DNA of 64,000 bases from Taklimakanibacter deserti (GTDB taxonomy: Bacteria > Pseudomonadota > Alphaproteobacteria > Rhizobiales > Aestuariivirgaceae). Made by a program: the position numbers and the translations under genes. Under the pieces are notes generated by a model. That model did not search any database and was not told the origin of the DNA. It saw only the letters and a program-made list of their open reading frames with translations. The DNA lies in the NCBI GenBank assembly GCA_003574785.1, contig QORU01000013.1, positions 1 through 64,000 on the forward strand, in the 5' to 3' direction. The number at the start of each line of letters is the position of its first letter. The stretch's first letter is position 1. Positions 17,502 to 26,611 of the stretch are shown here, in pieces.

Positions 17502-18808
17502 CCACTTTCGAGCATCAGGCGATGCCTCCGGGCCTCGGGCGCTTTGCGCCGGCGCGGGTCGGCATCGGCGTGCTCGACGTGCTGCTGGTCGTTTATGTCT
17601 TCGTGACCCAATTGGCGCTGCGCCGCCTGACCGGAGGCGAAAGGCTCGCGACCGATCCCGGCAAGCTCGACATCTCGAATATCGGCAAAGCCGCCCTTTG
17701 GGGCTTTGGCCTCCTCGTCGCGGCATGGCTCCTGCGCCGGCACATTGCCGATCTCCTGCGTCCGCCGATGAGCTACATGCTGTTTTTCTTCGGCTGGCTG
17801 GCGATCACCACGCTTTATGCGCCGGAGCGGTTCAAGGCGCTCTTCATGGTGAGCACCTTGCTGTCGGTCTTTTTCGTTTTCCTCGCCTTCGCCGAGGAGC
17901 GCGGCCTGCCGGTGCTGTTCGACCGTCTGCTGCAGATCCAGACGGTCTTCCTCGCATTGTCGATCGTTCTTTATTTCGCCGTTCCTTCCGTCTCGCACAT
18001 GTTGCTTTGGGATGGATCGGTCGGCGGCCGCATGACCGGCCTCGGCGGTCACCCCAACCAGACGGGCGTCCTGGCGAGCTTCATCATCGTGGCGATCTAC
18101 GCGCGCTGCGACAGCGGCAATCTGTCGCGCGCCTTCAAGGCTCTCGCGATTACCGTCGCCCTGGTGACCCTGGTCCTGACGCAAAGCCGCACCTCGCTCA
18201 TTGCCGCAGGCGCCGGCTGCATGGTCTTCTTCCTGTTGAAGAACCGCTGGCATGCGGCGTTCATCCCCTTGCTCATCTGCCTCGGCGCCGCGGCCGCTTT
18301 CGTGATCATGCTCGACGACCAGATCCTGGCGGTGCTTTCGCGCTCGGGCGACGCGGAGGAGTTGCTGACCGGCACCGGCCGCAGCTTCATCTGGGAACTA
18401 TCCTGGAGCCTGATCAAGAAGGCGCCGATCCTCGGCTATGGCTTCGATTCGACCTATACGATGTTCATGGAAGAATCCTATTTGCTGAATGGCGACGTCG
18501 GCATCTATGTCTTTCCGCATTCCCACAATCTGGTGCTGCAGCTCTTGCTCTATGGCGGCGTCATCGCTCTGGCGCTGTTCATCCTCCCGATCGCATCGAT
18601 CGCCAGGCACGCCATCAGGGCGCGCGATCCGCGCATCGCGGCACTGCTTGCCTGCTATCTGTCCTTCACCATGACCGAGCCCGGCGGCTTCTTCCAATAT
18701 GCCGACAACATGATCGCGCTTCTGGCGCTGGCGCTGGTGGCGGCACAGTTTTCGTCGCGGCCCATGACCCACGATCTCATGTTGCAGCCCGTGGAGGTCA
18801 GAGGGTGA
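17498..18808 (+). CDS. O-antigen ligase/polymerase family membrane protein (Wzy-like)
   Basis: 436 residues with about ten to twelve hydrophobic segments. The Wzy_C region has GRSFIWELSWSLIKKAPILG and the large periplasmic loop with PHSHNLVLQLLLYGG near residues 343-357, including the conserved H-S-H-N. In a Wzx/Wzy-type locus with Wzx and Wzc present, it is most likely the periplasmic polymerase that joins repeat units. An O-antigen ligase role is possible from the family alone. Confidence 0.87.
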   Translation: MTTFEHQAMPPGLGRFAPARVGIGVLDVLLVVYVFVTQLALRRLTGGERLATDPGKLDISNIGKAALWGFGLLVAAWLLRRHIADLLRPPMSYMLFFFGWLAITTLYAPERFKALFMVSTLLSVFFVFLAFAEERGLPVLFDRLLQIQTVFLALSIVLYFAVPSVSHMLLWDGSVGGRMTGLGGHPNQTGVLASFIIVAIYARCDSGNLSRAFKALAITVALVTLVLTQSRTSLIAAGAGCMVFFLLKNRWHAAFIPLLICLGAAAAFVIMLDDQILAVLSRSGDAEELLTGTGRSFIWELSWSLIKKAPILGYGFDSTYTMFMEESYLLNGDVGIYVFPHSHNLVLQLLLYGGVIALALFILPIASIARHAIRARDPRIAALLACYLSFTMTEPGGFFQYADNMIALLALALVAAQFSSRPMTHDLMLQPVEVRG

Positions 18809-20274
18809 AGAACACGTTCAAATCGGGATCCGTGCTGCTTGCCGCCAATCTGGCGGAGATGGCCTTCCCCTTCATCCGCAATGTCCTCTTGGCGCGGCTT
18901 CTGTCGCAGGAGGATTTCGGCGTGGCGGTCTCGCTGGCCATGATCATCGCGCTGGTGGAGATCGGCTTCGATTTCGGCGTCCCCGTATCGGCGGTTCGCT
19001 ACACCGCGACCGATGATCCAAAGAAGGCTCTTGCCACATTGCATACGCTTCAGCTGACGCGTGCCGCCCTGGTCGGCGGATTGCTCATGGCGCTGGCGCC
19101 CGTGCTTGCGATCATCTTCAAGTCGCCGCAGGCCACCTGGGCCTATGTCGTGGTCGGCGCCTGCGCCACGCTGCGCGGCTTCGGAAATCTCGGCGTCAAG
19201 CAGGCGATGCGCGATTACATCTATTGGCCCAATGCGCTCACCCTGATCATGATCCAGCTGGCCTGGACGGTCACCGTCATCGTGGCGGCATGGATATCGC
19301 CCGATTACTGGGCGATGGTCTGGGGGCTCGGGGCCAGCATCATCGCGTCCACCATCACGTCCAATTTGCTGTCACGCTTTCCCTGGCGCCTCGGCTGGGA
19401 CAAGGCGGTCGCCGATGAGGCGACGGCTTTCGGCAAGCCGCTGGTGCCGAACGGATTTGTCAGCGGCGCATTATCGCTGGGCGACCGCGTTTTCGTCGGC
19501 TGGGCGCTGGGCGTTCATGCGCTCGCCTTCTACAGCGTGATCTTCGGGACCGCGACCTTGCCGCGCGGCGCCATCTTGCGCTTCCTCACCAATCTGTTCG
19601 TGCCGGTCTTCGTCAACCGCCCGCCCGATCATCCCTCGATCAAGAAAAACTGCGCGCGCTGGACGCTGATCCTGTCGCTCACTGCCTTCCTCTATGCCAT
19701 GGGCTTCATCTTTGTCGCGACACCCTTGCTGCCGCTGCTGTTCGGCCCGGCCTATGCCGCGACACCCTATCTGATGTCCCTGATCGGGCTCAACCTGTTC
19801 GTGAAGTTCCTCTATCAGCTGCCCTCGCCGGTGGCCATGGCGCAGGGAAACAGCAAGCTGGTGCTGACTTGCACCGTCTTCTCGATCATCGCTCTGGCCG
19901 TGGCTGGCGTCGCAGCCCTGATCTGGCCATCGATCGACGTCTTTGTCCTGGCCCTGACTGCGGCCGAGGTCGTCGCCGTCCTGCGCATCGGCATGATCGT
20001 CGTCAATTCGCTGGGCTATGCGCGCGGCCAAGTGGCGATGGCGCTCTTGGGACCCATGGCGGCGATCGGCATCGTTCTCGCCGCAAGCCTCTTCCTGCCG
20101 GCATTCTCGCTCATCGACTGGTTCCTGCTCGGCGGCGTCATCACCGTCGCCGGCTTGGCCTTCTATGCCGTCATGGCGCATATCTATATCGATCCGCTGA
20201 AGCCCGCTTTGCTGAGGCAAGCCATTTCCGGCTTCCTGAACCGGCGTGCCGTCGCCACCGGCAAGGAGCAGTGA
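18805..20274 (+). CDS. Wzx-type polysaccharide flippase (MOP superfamily)
   Basis: 489 residues from a GTG at 18805 that overlaps the polymerase stop. A much longer upstream open frame is only the shadow of that gene. About twelve to fourteen membrane helices are visible; FIRNVLLARLLSQEDFGVAV near residues 20-40 is the characteristic N-terminal motif of the oligosaccharide flippase family. It would move the lipid-linked repeat unit to the periplasmic face for polymerisation. Confidence 0.9.
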   Translation: MKNTFKSGSVLLAANLAEMAFPFIRNVLLARLLSQEDFGVAVSLAMIIALVEIGFDFGVPVSAVRYTATDDPKKALATLHTLQLTRAALVGGLLMALAPVLAIIFKSPQATWAYVVVGACATLRGFGNLGVKQAMRDYIYWPNALTLIMIQLAWTVTVIVAAWISPDYWAMVWGLGASIIASTITSNLLSRFPWRLGWDKAVADEATAFGKPLVPNGFVSGALSLGDRVFVGWALGVHALAFYSVIFGTATLPRGAILRFLTNLFVPVFVNRPPDHPSIKKNCARWTLILSLTAFLYAMGFIFVATPLLPLLFGPAYAATPYLMSLIGLNLFVKFLYQLPSPVAMAQGNSKLVLTCTVFSIIALAVAGVAALIWPSIDVFVLALTAAEVVAVLRIGMIVVNSLGYARGQVAMALLGPMAAIGIVLAASLFLPAFSLIDWFLLGGVITVAGLAFYAVMAHIYIDPLKPALLRQAISGFLNRRAVATGKEQ

Positions 20275-20276
20275 CC

Positions 20277-21116
20277 ATGCGGCTCGCTTATCTCATCCTC
20301 GCCCACCGCGCCCCGAACGATCTCCTGGCGATGCTCCCCGCGCTCGGGCGCCATGGCGAGACCTATCTTCATGTCGACCGCGATGCCCGGGGCTTCGACG
20401 GCCATTGGGACGATCTGTCGAAGCATGCGGTGCTCGCTGGGCAGCGCCATTCGGTGAGCTGGGGCGGCTTCAGCGTGGTCGAGGCCACGCTCTCCTTGAT
20501 CGAGACGGCGCTCGAGCGGGGCAAAGCGGATTATTTCATTCTGATGAGCGGCGCCTGTCTGCCGGTCCTGAGCGCGACGAGCCTCGCCGAAAGACTGGCG
20601 CAGGAGGCGGGCGAGTATATAGACATGATGCCGGATGAAGAGGCGGCCGGTCATGACCGGAGGCGTCGGCTCATGTATTACCGCTTCTACAGCAAGACTA
20701 TGCCGCGCCCGTGTCTCGGCGCGCTCAACCGCCTGTCGCGCCTTGCCTGGACGCGTCCTGCTTTCGAAAAAGAGTTCGGCGAGCCGCGCTTCGGATCGAT
20801 GTGGTGGTGCCTGTCGCGGCCCTGTCTCGACTGGGCAATGGCGTTCCGGCGCCAGCGTCCTGCCTATGACCAGCGCTTCCGCCACACCGAGACGCCGGAC
20901 GAATCCTATTTCCAGACCATGGTCTCGCTCTCGCCCTTTGCCGAGCGGATCAAGGGCTCGCTCACCTATGTGGATTGGGACAAGGGCGGCAGTCATCCGA
21001 AGACCCTGTCGCGCCGGGATCTGCCGCGCATCCAGGCCTCGGGCCAATGTTTTGCACGCAAGTTCGACTGGGATCACGACCGCGACCTGGTTCACTCATT
21101 GTTGGAGGCCTACTGA
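20277..21116 (+). CDS. Core-2/I-branching type glycosyltransferase (GT14-like)
   Basis: 279 residues. The N-terminus MRLAYLILAHRAPNDLLAML and the FILMSGACLPVLS and SMWWCLSR motifs match the Branch family (PF02485, CAZy GT14). In eukaryotes this family includes beta-1,6-GlcNAc transferases and peptide O-xylosyltransferases. Bacterial members occur in capsule and exopolysaccharide loci with few characterised. No membrane segment is obvious, so it is probably cytoplasmic. Its TGA overlaps the next ATG. Confidence 0.82.
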   Translation: MRLAYLILAHRAPNDLLAMLPALGRHGETYLHVDRDARGFDGHWDDLSKHAVLAGQRHSVSWGGFSVVEATLSLIETALERGKADYFILMSGACLPVLSATSLAERLAQEAGEYIDMMPDEEAAGHDRRRRLMYYRFYSKTMPRPCLGALNRLSRLAWTRPAFEKEFGEPRFGSMWWCLSRPCLDWAMAFRRQRPAYDQRFRHTETPDESYFQTMVSLSPFAERIKGSLTYVDWDKGGSHPKTLSRRDLPRIQASGQCFARKFDWDHDRDLVHSLLEAY

Positions 21117-22213
21117 TGACGGTCATGACCCGTCGCGATCTTCTCGCCGCCGCCGGCGCGACCGTAGCAGGAACGATGGAGGCGCGTGCACAGACCACGA
21201 CCGACAAGACCCTGATCGGCGCGGCCAAGCCCAAGAACCTCATTTACGGCGCCGCCCTGGCGACCTGGCAGACCGATCGTGATGCCACCCTGCGCCGGAC
21301 CTTCGACCGGCAATGCAGCACCGTTGTGCCCGAATGGGAGATGAAGTGGGGGACGATCGAAGCTACGCGCGGCACGCGCAACTATGGGGCCGCCGACCGC
21401 GTGGTGTCCTTCGGCGCCTCACACGGCCTGACCTGCAGAGGCCATGCCGCCATCTGGCACCGCAACCTGCCGAAATGGGTCGATGCCGCGATGCGCGACG
21501 AGGGTATCTCGGTCTTGGCCACCCATATCAGCGACCTGATGACCCACTACAAGGGCAAGATCAAGAGCTGGGACATCGTCAATGAAGCGATAGAGCCCAA
21601 GGACAGCCAAGCGAATTCGTTGCGCAACTCAGCCTTCCTGCAACGGCTGGGGCCGGATTACATCGGCCGCGCCTTCACGCTCGCCGCCGAGGCCGATCCG
21701 AGCATCCAGGGCTTCTACAACGAGTATGGCCTCTATCATAATGACAGCACCGACCAGGCGCGGCGCACGGCCGTCCTGGCTCTTCTCGAGAAGCTCAAGA
21801 GCAGTGGCGTGCCGATCTATGGTCTCGGCATCCAGGGCCATCTGGCGATGGGGCGGCCTTTCGATGCCTCGGTCTTTTCGACCTTCCTGCGCCAGGTCGC
21901 CAATCTCGGCCTGAAGATACTGATCACCGAGCTCGACATAGACGACCGCAGCCTGACCCAGACGGTCAGCGAGCGCGACCGCCTCGTGGGCGAGAGGGCG
22001 ACCAAATTCCTGACCGCCGCCTTGTCCGAGCGTGCCGTCGAAGGCGTCGTCACCTGGGGCCTGTCCGACAAATATTCCTGGCTGAACAACAGCGTCTACC
22101 AGAAGCGCAGCGACGGGACGATGAACCGCTGCCTGCCTTATGACGAGAACTTCCAGACCAAGCCCTTCTGGTATTCCCTCTATTATGCGTTCAAAAGCGC
22201 GCCCCTGCGTTAG
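21116..22213 (+). CDS. Exported GH10 glycoside hydrolase (endo-1,4-beta-xylanase family)
   Basis: 365 residues with a Tat-like leader (TRRDLLAAAGATVAGTMEARA), suggesting export of a folded enzyme. GH10 hallmarks are present: EWEMKWG near 73-79, GHAAIWHRNLPKW near 109-121, acid/base E157 in WDIVNEAIE, nucleophile E272 in ITELDIDD, and TWGLSDKYSWL. It is a single catalytic domain without a carbohydrate-binding module. Lying between the GT14-like gene and the Wzc kinase, it presumably trims or clears the locus's own polymer, as ExoK-type hydrolases do, rather than plant xylan. Confidence 0.9.
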   Translation: MTVMTRRDLLAAAGATVAGTMEARAQTTTDKTLIGAAKPKNLIYGAALATWQTDRDATLRRTFDRQCSTVVPEWEMKWGTIEATRGTRNYGAADRVVSFGASHGLTCRGHAAIWHRNLPKWVDAAMRDEGISVLATHISDLMTHYKGKIKSWDIVNEAIEPKDSQANSLRNSAFLQRLGPDYIGRAFTLAAEADPSIQGFYNEYGLYHNDSTDQARRTAVLALLEKLKSSGVPIYGLGIQGHLAMGRPFDASVFSTFLRQVANLGLKILITELDIDDRSLTQTVSERDRLVGERATKFLTAALSERAVEGVVTWGLSDKYSWLNNSVYQKRSDGTMNRCLPYDENFQTKPFWYSLYYAFKSAPLR

Positions 22214-22222
22214 GAGAAGCCC

Positions 22223-24553
22223 ATGATGCGCGAAACCTTTCCCACTGCCGGCCCCTATCAGCACCGCGAATCTTCCACGCCGTCGCCGATCGACCTTTTC
22301 AAGCTGCTCGCCATCGTGCGCCGGCAATGGCGCATCGCGGCCCTGAGCGTCCTGGTGATGCTGGTGCTCGGGGTTCTCTATCTTCTGGTGGCGCCGCCCA
22401 AATATACGGCGATGACCTCCATCCTGATCGACCAGGACAACAGCAAGATCCTCTATCAAGGCTCGGCGCTCGAGCGCACCGTCGAGGACGAGGCGAGAAT
22501 CTTGAGCCAGGTCGAGATCCTGGTCTCCGAAAGTGTCGGGCTTGCGGTCGTCGACAAGCTCAACCTCACGAAAGACCCGAAATTCATGGATGCGCCGGCC
22601 GATCCGGTGCAGATGGCGAAGTCGGCCGTGCGTTGGGTGGTGTCGCTGTTCACGTCGTCGGCAACCATCCCCGGTGAAGACGGCCCGCGCCGGCTCGCCT
22701 TGCAGAGCCTGCAGCGCAATCTGGAGGTCGAGCGGCTCAATCGCAGCTATGTGCTCAATGTCCGCTTCTCCTGGTCCGATCCGGTCATGGCGGCGAATAT
22801 CGCCAAAGCGCTGGGTGATGCCTATCTCGCCGACCAGCTCAATTCGAAATATGAGGCGACCAGGATGGCCGGCGGCTGGGCCCAGCAGCGCATGAAGGAC
22901 CTGCAGCAGGAAGCGCTCAAATCCGATCTTGCCGTCCAGAAATTCCGCTCCGACAACAATCTGATCGCCGCCAGCGGCAAGCTGTTGAGCGAGCAGCAAT
23001 TGTCGGACCTCAACGGCCAGCTCATCGTGGCGCGCGCCGATACGGCCGCCGCCAAGGTCAGGTATGACCGCCTGCAGGCTGTCATCGACAGTGGGCAACC
23101 CGATGCCATCGTCGCCGGCACGCTGGACAGCCCCATCGTCAACGACCTCAGGCTCAAATATCTCGAAGCCTCGCGGCTCGCCGCCGAGATCTCGGCGAAG
23201 GTGGGGCCCAAGCACGATCAGGTCAAGCGCCTGCGCAACTCGATGGACGAATACCGCAAGCTCATCTTCGAGGAGCTCGGGCGCATCGCCAAGAGCTACG
23301 ACAGCCAGTATCAGGTGGCGAAGTCGCGCGAGGAATCCTTGCGCAACATCGTCGGCGACGCGACCGGCGTCAGCGCCGATGCGAACGAGACGCTGGTTCA
23401 GCTGCGCGAGCTCGAGCGCGAGGCCGAGAACTACAAGGATCTCTATCAGAAGTTCCTGCAGCGCTATCAGGATTCGCTGCAGCAGGAATCCTTCCCGGTG
23501 ACCGAAGCGCGCATCATTTCCCAGGCCGCGGTCCCGCAGGAGACGAGCGGGCCGAAGAAGTCGCTGGTGCTGGCTTTGTGCGCGTTCCTCGGGCTGGCAC
23601 TGGGCTCGGGCCTCGGTTTGCTTCAGGAATATCGCGACCGTTTCTTCCGCACCGGCGACCAGGTTTCGGCCGAAACCTCACTGCCGTTCCTGGGCCTGGT
23701 CCCCCTGGTCTTGGGCGGCACGCTGTCGCGCAAGCGGCTGGCGGAAGCGCGCCCGGGCGACGGCATAAGGCCGATCACCAACTATGCCGTCAACAATCCG
23801 CTGTCGCTCTTCGCCGAGACCATGCGCAGCACCAAGATCGCCGCCGATCTGACGCTCGGCCGCGAGAAGCCGAAGATCATCGGCATCACCTCGGTGCTGC
23901 CGGGTGAGGGCAAATCGACGATCGCGATCAATTTTGCACGCCTGCTCGCCAGCCAGAAGGCGCGCACCTTGCTGATCGACGCCGATCTGCGCAACCCGAC
24001 ATTGACCCGCTCGGTGGCGCCCCAGGCGACGGCGGGCCTCGGCGAATTCGTCATCGACAATGCCGCCCTCAAGGACCTTCTGCTGTTCGAGGAACGCACC
24101 CATCTCGCCATGCTGCCGTCGGTCATGCGGCGCGACGTCCCCATGACCTCGGATCTCCTCGCCTCGCGCGAAATGGCGGGTCTGCTCGAACAGGCGCGGG
24201 CATCCTTCGATTATGTCGTTCTCGATTTGCCGCCGCTCGCCCCCGTCGTCGACGTGCGCGCCATCACGCCTTATATGGACGCCATTGTCTGCGTGGTCGA
24301 ATGGGGACGCACGCCCAGGGCCACGGTGCAGGCGAAGCTCGATGCCGATCCGGCGTTGAGCAAGAAGTGCCTCGGCATCATCCTGAACAAGGCCGATATG
24401 GAGCGGATGAAGCTCTACAGCACCGACAGCACCGATTATGGCGATCCGCGCTATAACGCCTATTTCCGCGAGGCGAAGCCCGCGTCGGCCATCGAGCCGG
24501 TAAAGAGCGCCGCCGTGGCCAAAGCCGTCGCCAAGGTCGCGACACCGGGCTGA
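22223..24553 (+). CDS. Polysaccharide co-polymerase with BY-kinase domain (Wzc/ExoP type)
   Basis: 776 residues. An N-terminal Wzz domain begins with a membrane helix (about 39-57) and ends with a second one (about 448-468) after long coiled-coil helices. The cytoplasmic kinase has Walker A SVLPGEGKST near 556-565, Walker A' LLIDADLRNP near 583-592 and Walker B VVLDLPP near 663-669. A C-terminal tyrosine cluster (four Tyr within about 20 residues near 731-750) is the usual autophosphorylation site. It sets chain length and couples polymerisation to export, and closes the operon. Confidence 0.93.
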   Translation: MMRETFPTAGPYQHRESSTPSPIDLFKLLAIVRRQWRIAALSVLVMLVLGVLYLLVAPPKYTAMTSILIDQDNSKILYQGSALERTVEDEARILSQVEILVSESVGLAVVDKLNLTKDPKFMDAPADPVQMAKSAVRWVVSLFTSSATIPGEDGPRRLALQSLQRNLEVERLNRSYVLNVRFSWSDPVMAANIAKALGDAYLADQLNSKYEATRMAGGWAQQRMKDLQQEALKSDLAVQKFRSDNNLIAASGKLLSEQQLSDLNGQLIVARADTAAAKVRYDRLQAVIDSGQPDAIVAGTLDSPIVNDLRLKYLEASRLAAEISAKVGPKHDQVKRLRNSMDEYRKLIFEELGRIAKSYDSQYQVAKSREESLRNIVGDATGVSADANETLVQLRELEREAENYKDLYQKFLQRYQDSLQQESFPVTEARIISQAAVPQETSGPKKSLVLALCAFLGLALGSGLGLLQEYRDRFFRTGDQVSAETSLPFLGLVPLVLGGTLSRKRLAEARPGDGIRPITNYAVNNPLSLFAETMRSTKIAADLTLGREKPKIIGITSVLPGEGKSTIAINFARLLASQKARTLLIDADLRNPTLTRSVAPQATAGLGEFVIDNAALKDLLLFEERTHLAMLPSVMRRDVPMTSDLLASREMAGLLEQARASFDYVVLDLPPLAPVVDVRAITPYMDAIVCVVEWGRTPRATVQAKLDADPALSKKCLGIILNKADMERMKLYSTDSTDYGDPRYNAYFREAKPASAIEPVKSAAVAKAVAKVATPG

Positions 24554-24630
24554 GGCCGGCGGGGCGCTGTTGACGAAGGCCAGGACGTCCCGCAAACAGG
24601 GGGATCTTCGCATCTGAAGGTCCCTTATCC

Positions 24631-25389
24631 ATGCGGAAAATCCTCGTCATCGGCATCGGCGCCGGCGATCCCGACTACATCACCGTCCAGGCGATCAATG
24701 CTTTGAACGCGGTCGATGTCTTCTTCGTCATCGACAAGGGCGAGGAGAAGGAAGACCTCGTCGCCTTGCGCAAGCATCTCTGCGACAAATATATCCGCAA
24801 AGCCGGCTGGCGCATCGTCGAGGCGCGCGATCCCGAGCGCGACCGTAAAGCGCCGGCCTATGAGGCGGCGGTCGAGGACTGGTATGAGAAGCGGGCACTG
24901 ATCTTCGAGCGGATGATGCTGGAGGAGCTTGGCGATGACGGCTGCGGCGGCTTTCTCGTCTGGGGCGATCCAACCCTTTATGACTCGACGATCCGCATCG
25001 TCGAATTGATCCGCAAGCGCGCGCGCGTCGATTTCGAATATGAGGTGATCCCGGGGATCAGCAGCGTCCAGGCTTTGGTGGCGAAGCACCGCTTGCCGAT
25101 CAACCGCATCGGCGAGGCCATTCATGTCACCACCGGCCGCAAGCTCGCCGAAGGCCTGCCCGAAGGCGTGACCAATGCGGTGGTCATGCTCGACAGCCAG
25201 AATGCCTTTCGCACCGTCGATCCCGAGGCCGAGATCCATTGGGGCGCCTATATCGGGACGGCGAATGAGATCCTGATCTCGGGCAGGCTCAAGGACGTAG
25301 CCCCGGCGATCGAGGCAACAAGGGCTCAGGCGCGCGAGAAGCATGGCTGGATCATGGACACTTATCTGTTGCGCTATCCGCGGAAATAG
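24631..25389 (+). CDS. cobF: Precorrin-6A synthase (deacetylating)
   Basis: 252 residues. It matches CobF of the aerobic cobalamin pathway: an S-adenosylmethionine-dependent tetrapyrrole methylase that methylates C1 of precorrin-5 and releases acetate, giving precorrin-6A. The SAM-binding start ILVIGIGAGDPDYITVQAIN, DKGEEKEDL, WGDPTLYDSTIRI and VIPGISSVQALVAKH are typical. No other cobalamin gene is in the window and no riboswitch is visible upstream, so it stands alone here. Confidence 0.92.
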   Translation: MRKILVIGIGAGDPDYITVQAINALNAVDVFFVIDKGEEKEDLVALRKHLCDKYIRKAGWRIVEARDPERDRKAPAYEAAVEDWYEKRALIFERMMLEELGDDGCGGFLVWGDPTLYDSTIRIVELIRKRARVDFEYEVIPGISSVQALVAKHRLPINRIGEAIHVTTGRKLAEGLPEGVTNAVVMLDSQNAFRTVDPEAEIHWGAYIGTANEILISGRLKDVAPAIEATRAQAREKHGWIMDTYLLRYPRK

Positions 25390-25561
25390 AGCTTGCGGCG
25401 GATACAGGGAAAATAGAGGGAAAACTCGAGAATTGCCCTGCTGTGGCGCCTTCCACGGGGGATTTGCCGAATAATTTCGGAAGGTTGCCTGCAAACGGGC
25501 TAAGTGGGGAGCAGGGAATTCTATCCGCGCAAGTAGGCCGGAGCTTTTTTCACCGACGCTC

Positions 25562-26143
25562 CTAAATCACAGATTTGAACGGCAGCAGCTCCGATGCCGT
25601 TTTGGGCAGCGGAAGCTTGCTGAGGATGTCGATATACTCGTCCGCTGTTACTGGCGGATTTTTTAATCTGGCCCTGACTTCATAGGCTGAGGTGATCACT
25701 GCGGCCTGATCCAGCCCGAATTGATGGTGTATGAAGTCGTCGGGGTGGATTGCTTCAATGTTATGTTTGCTGAGAATGTGCGCCGGGAAGTCTTTCAGGT
25801 TTGTGGTTATGATGGCGTCGCATCTCGCATGTATGGCCGCGGCTAGAACATGGCGGTCTTTGGGGTCAGGGAGATTAAGTGCGGGAATTAGGTATTCGTA
25901 ATTGGTTATCAGGCAATCCAGGATCGCACCGTTCATCATGTCGCGTGTGCGTTCGAGCTGGAGACGAGTAAGGTCGGGTCGACGCTCCAGGACACTGTCG
26001 ATCCATTCATCGTGGATCTGGTTTGTCCACTTGGCGCGGAAAAGTGAAGTCGTTGCAAGCTGGACCAGGATATCCCGCAACGGTGCTGGGTATAGGACAC
26101 AGGCATCAAAGAGAACGGTATAGAATGAGGGCTTAATACCCAA
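25562..26143 (-). CDS. PIN-domain toxin (VapC-like ribonuclease)
   Basis: 193 residues from a TTG at 26143 that overlaps the upstream antitoxin by 11 bases. No later start could preserve the first active-site strand. PIN_3-type acidic residues are visible: D13 in TVLFDACVLYP, E46 in HDEW, D93/D96 in LPDPKDRHVLAAAI, and D118 in TNLKDFP. These coordinate Mg2+ for RNA cleavage. The gene is noticeably less GC-rich than its neighbours, suggesting later acquisition. Target RNA unknown. Confidence 0.87.
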   Translation of the reverse strand: MGIKPSFYTVLFDACVLYPAPLRDILVQLATTSLFRAKWTNQIHDEWIDSVLERRPDLTRLQLERTRDMMNGAILDCLITNYEYLIPALNLPDPKDRHVLAAAIHARCDAIITTNLKDFPAHILSKHNIEAIHPDDFIHHQFGLDQAAVITSAYEVRARLKNPPVTADEYIDILSKLPLPKTASELLPFKSVI

Positions 26144-26582
26144 GGTCCAGATCCTGGGCCTGCTTTACCAGTTCATCCAGCGCTTTGTTTTGCTTGGCCT
26201 TGAATGTCTTCTTGAACGCTTCAAGGTCCAAGAACTTCACCCTTCGGTGTGTCCCCGCTTTGTGGAAGGGGATCTGATTTTCTTCAAGAAGACGAATGAG
26301 GAAGGGTCGCGAAACGCCTAAAAAATCCGCCGCCTCCTGCGTCGTCAGCTCTGCATGTATCGGTATGATCGTAACCGCATTTCCCTGCGCCATTTCCGTG
26401 AGCAGGTGAATCAGCAGACGGCCAGCGGATTGCGGCAATGCCAATTCGGTCCCGTCATCGAGACGGACTCTAAGCCTCTCGGTTGGGTTTTTTGAAAGCT
26501 CCCGGCTTGCCTCCGCAGCAATCTTGCTGTCGGATTCCGTAGGCAGCACGGGAGCCAATGAAAGCTTGTCGGCGGCCAGCAT
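26133..26582 (-). CDS. HTH (excisionase/MerR-like) antitoxin of the PIN pair
   Basis: 149 residues; ATG at 26582 with GGAGG about eight bases upstream. The C-terminal half carries an HTH_17/excisionase-like DNA-binding motif, LTTQEAADFLGVSRPFLIRL, then GTHRRVKFLDLEAF. The N-terminal half includes LRVRLDDGTELALPQSAGRL, probably the dimer or toxin-contact region. As first gene of the pair it should neutralise the toxin and autorepress; an inverted repeat lies upstream at 26612-26652. Confidence 0.83.
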   Translation of the reverse strand: MLAADKLSLAPVLPTESDSKIAAEASRELSKNPTERLRVRLDDGTELALPQSAGRLLIHLLTEMAQGNAVTIIPIHAELTTQEAADFLGVSRPFLIRLLEENQIPFHKAGTHRRVKFLDLEAFKKTFKAKQNKALDELVKQAQDLDLGY

Positions 26583-26611
26583 TTTTGGTCCTCCAATCTT
26601 GCAATAGATAT

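Noticed and set aside
17698..18804. N-terminal 369-codon extension of the flippase frame
   Set aside because: It overlaps the polymerase gene in another frame and has no flippase features; the GTG at 18805 begins the known N-terminal motif.
21629..23215. 528-codon minus-strand open frame over the GH10 and Wzc genes
   Set aside because: Shadow frame opposite two genes with intact catalytic motifs; no domain is recognisable in its translation.
24554..24630. Possible cobalamin riboswitch before cobF
   Set aside because: The gap is only 77 bases and shows no B12-box-like GCCACTG sequence; too short for a cobalamin riboswitch.
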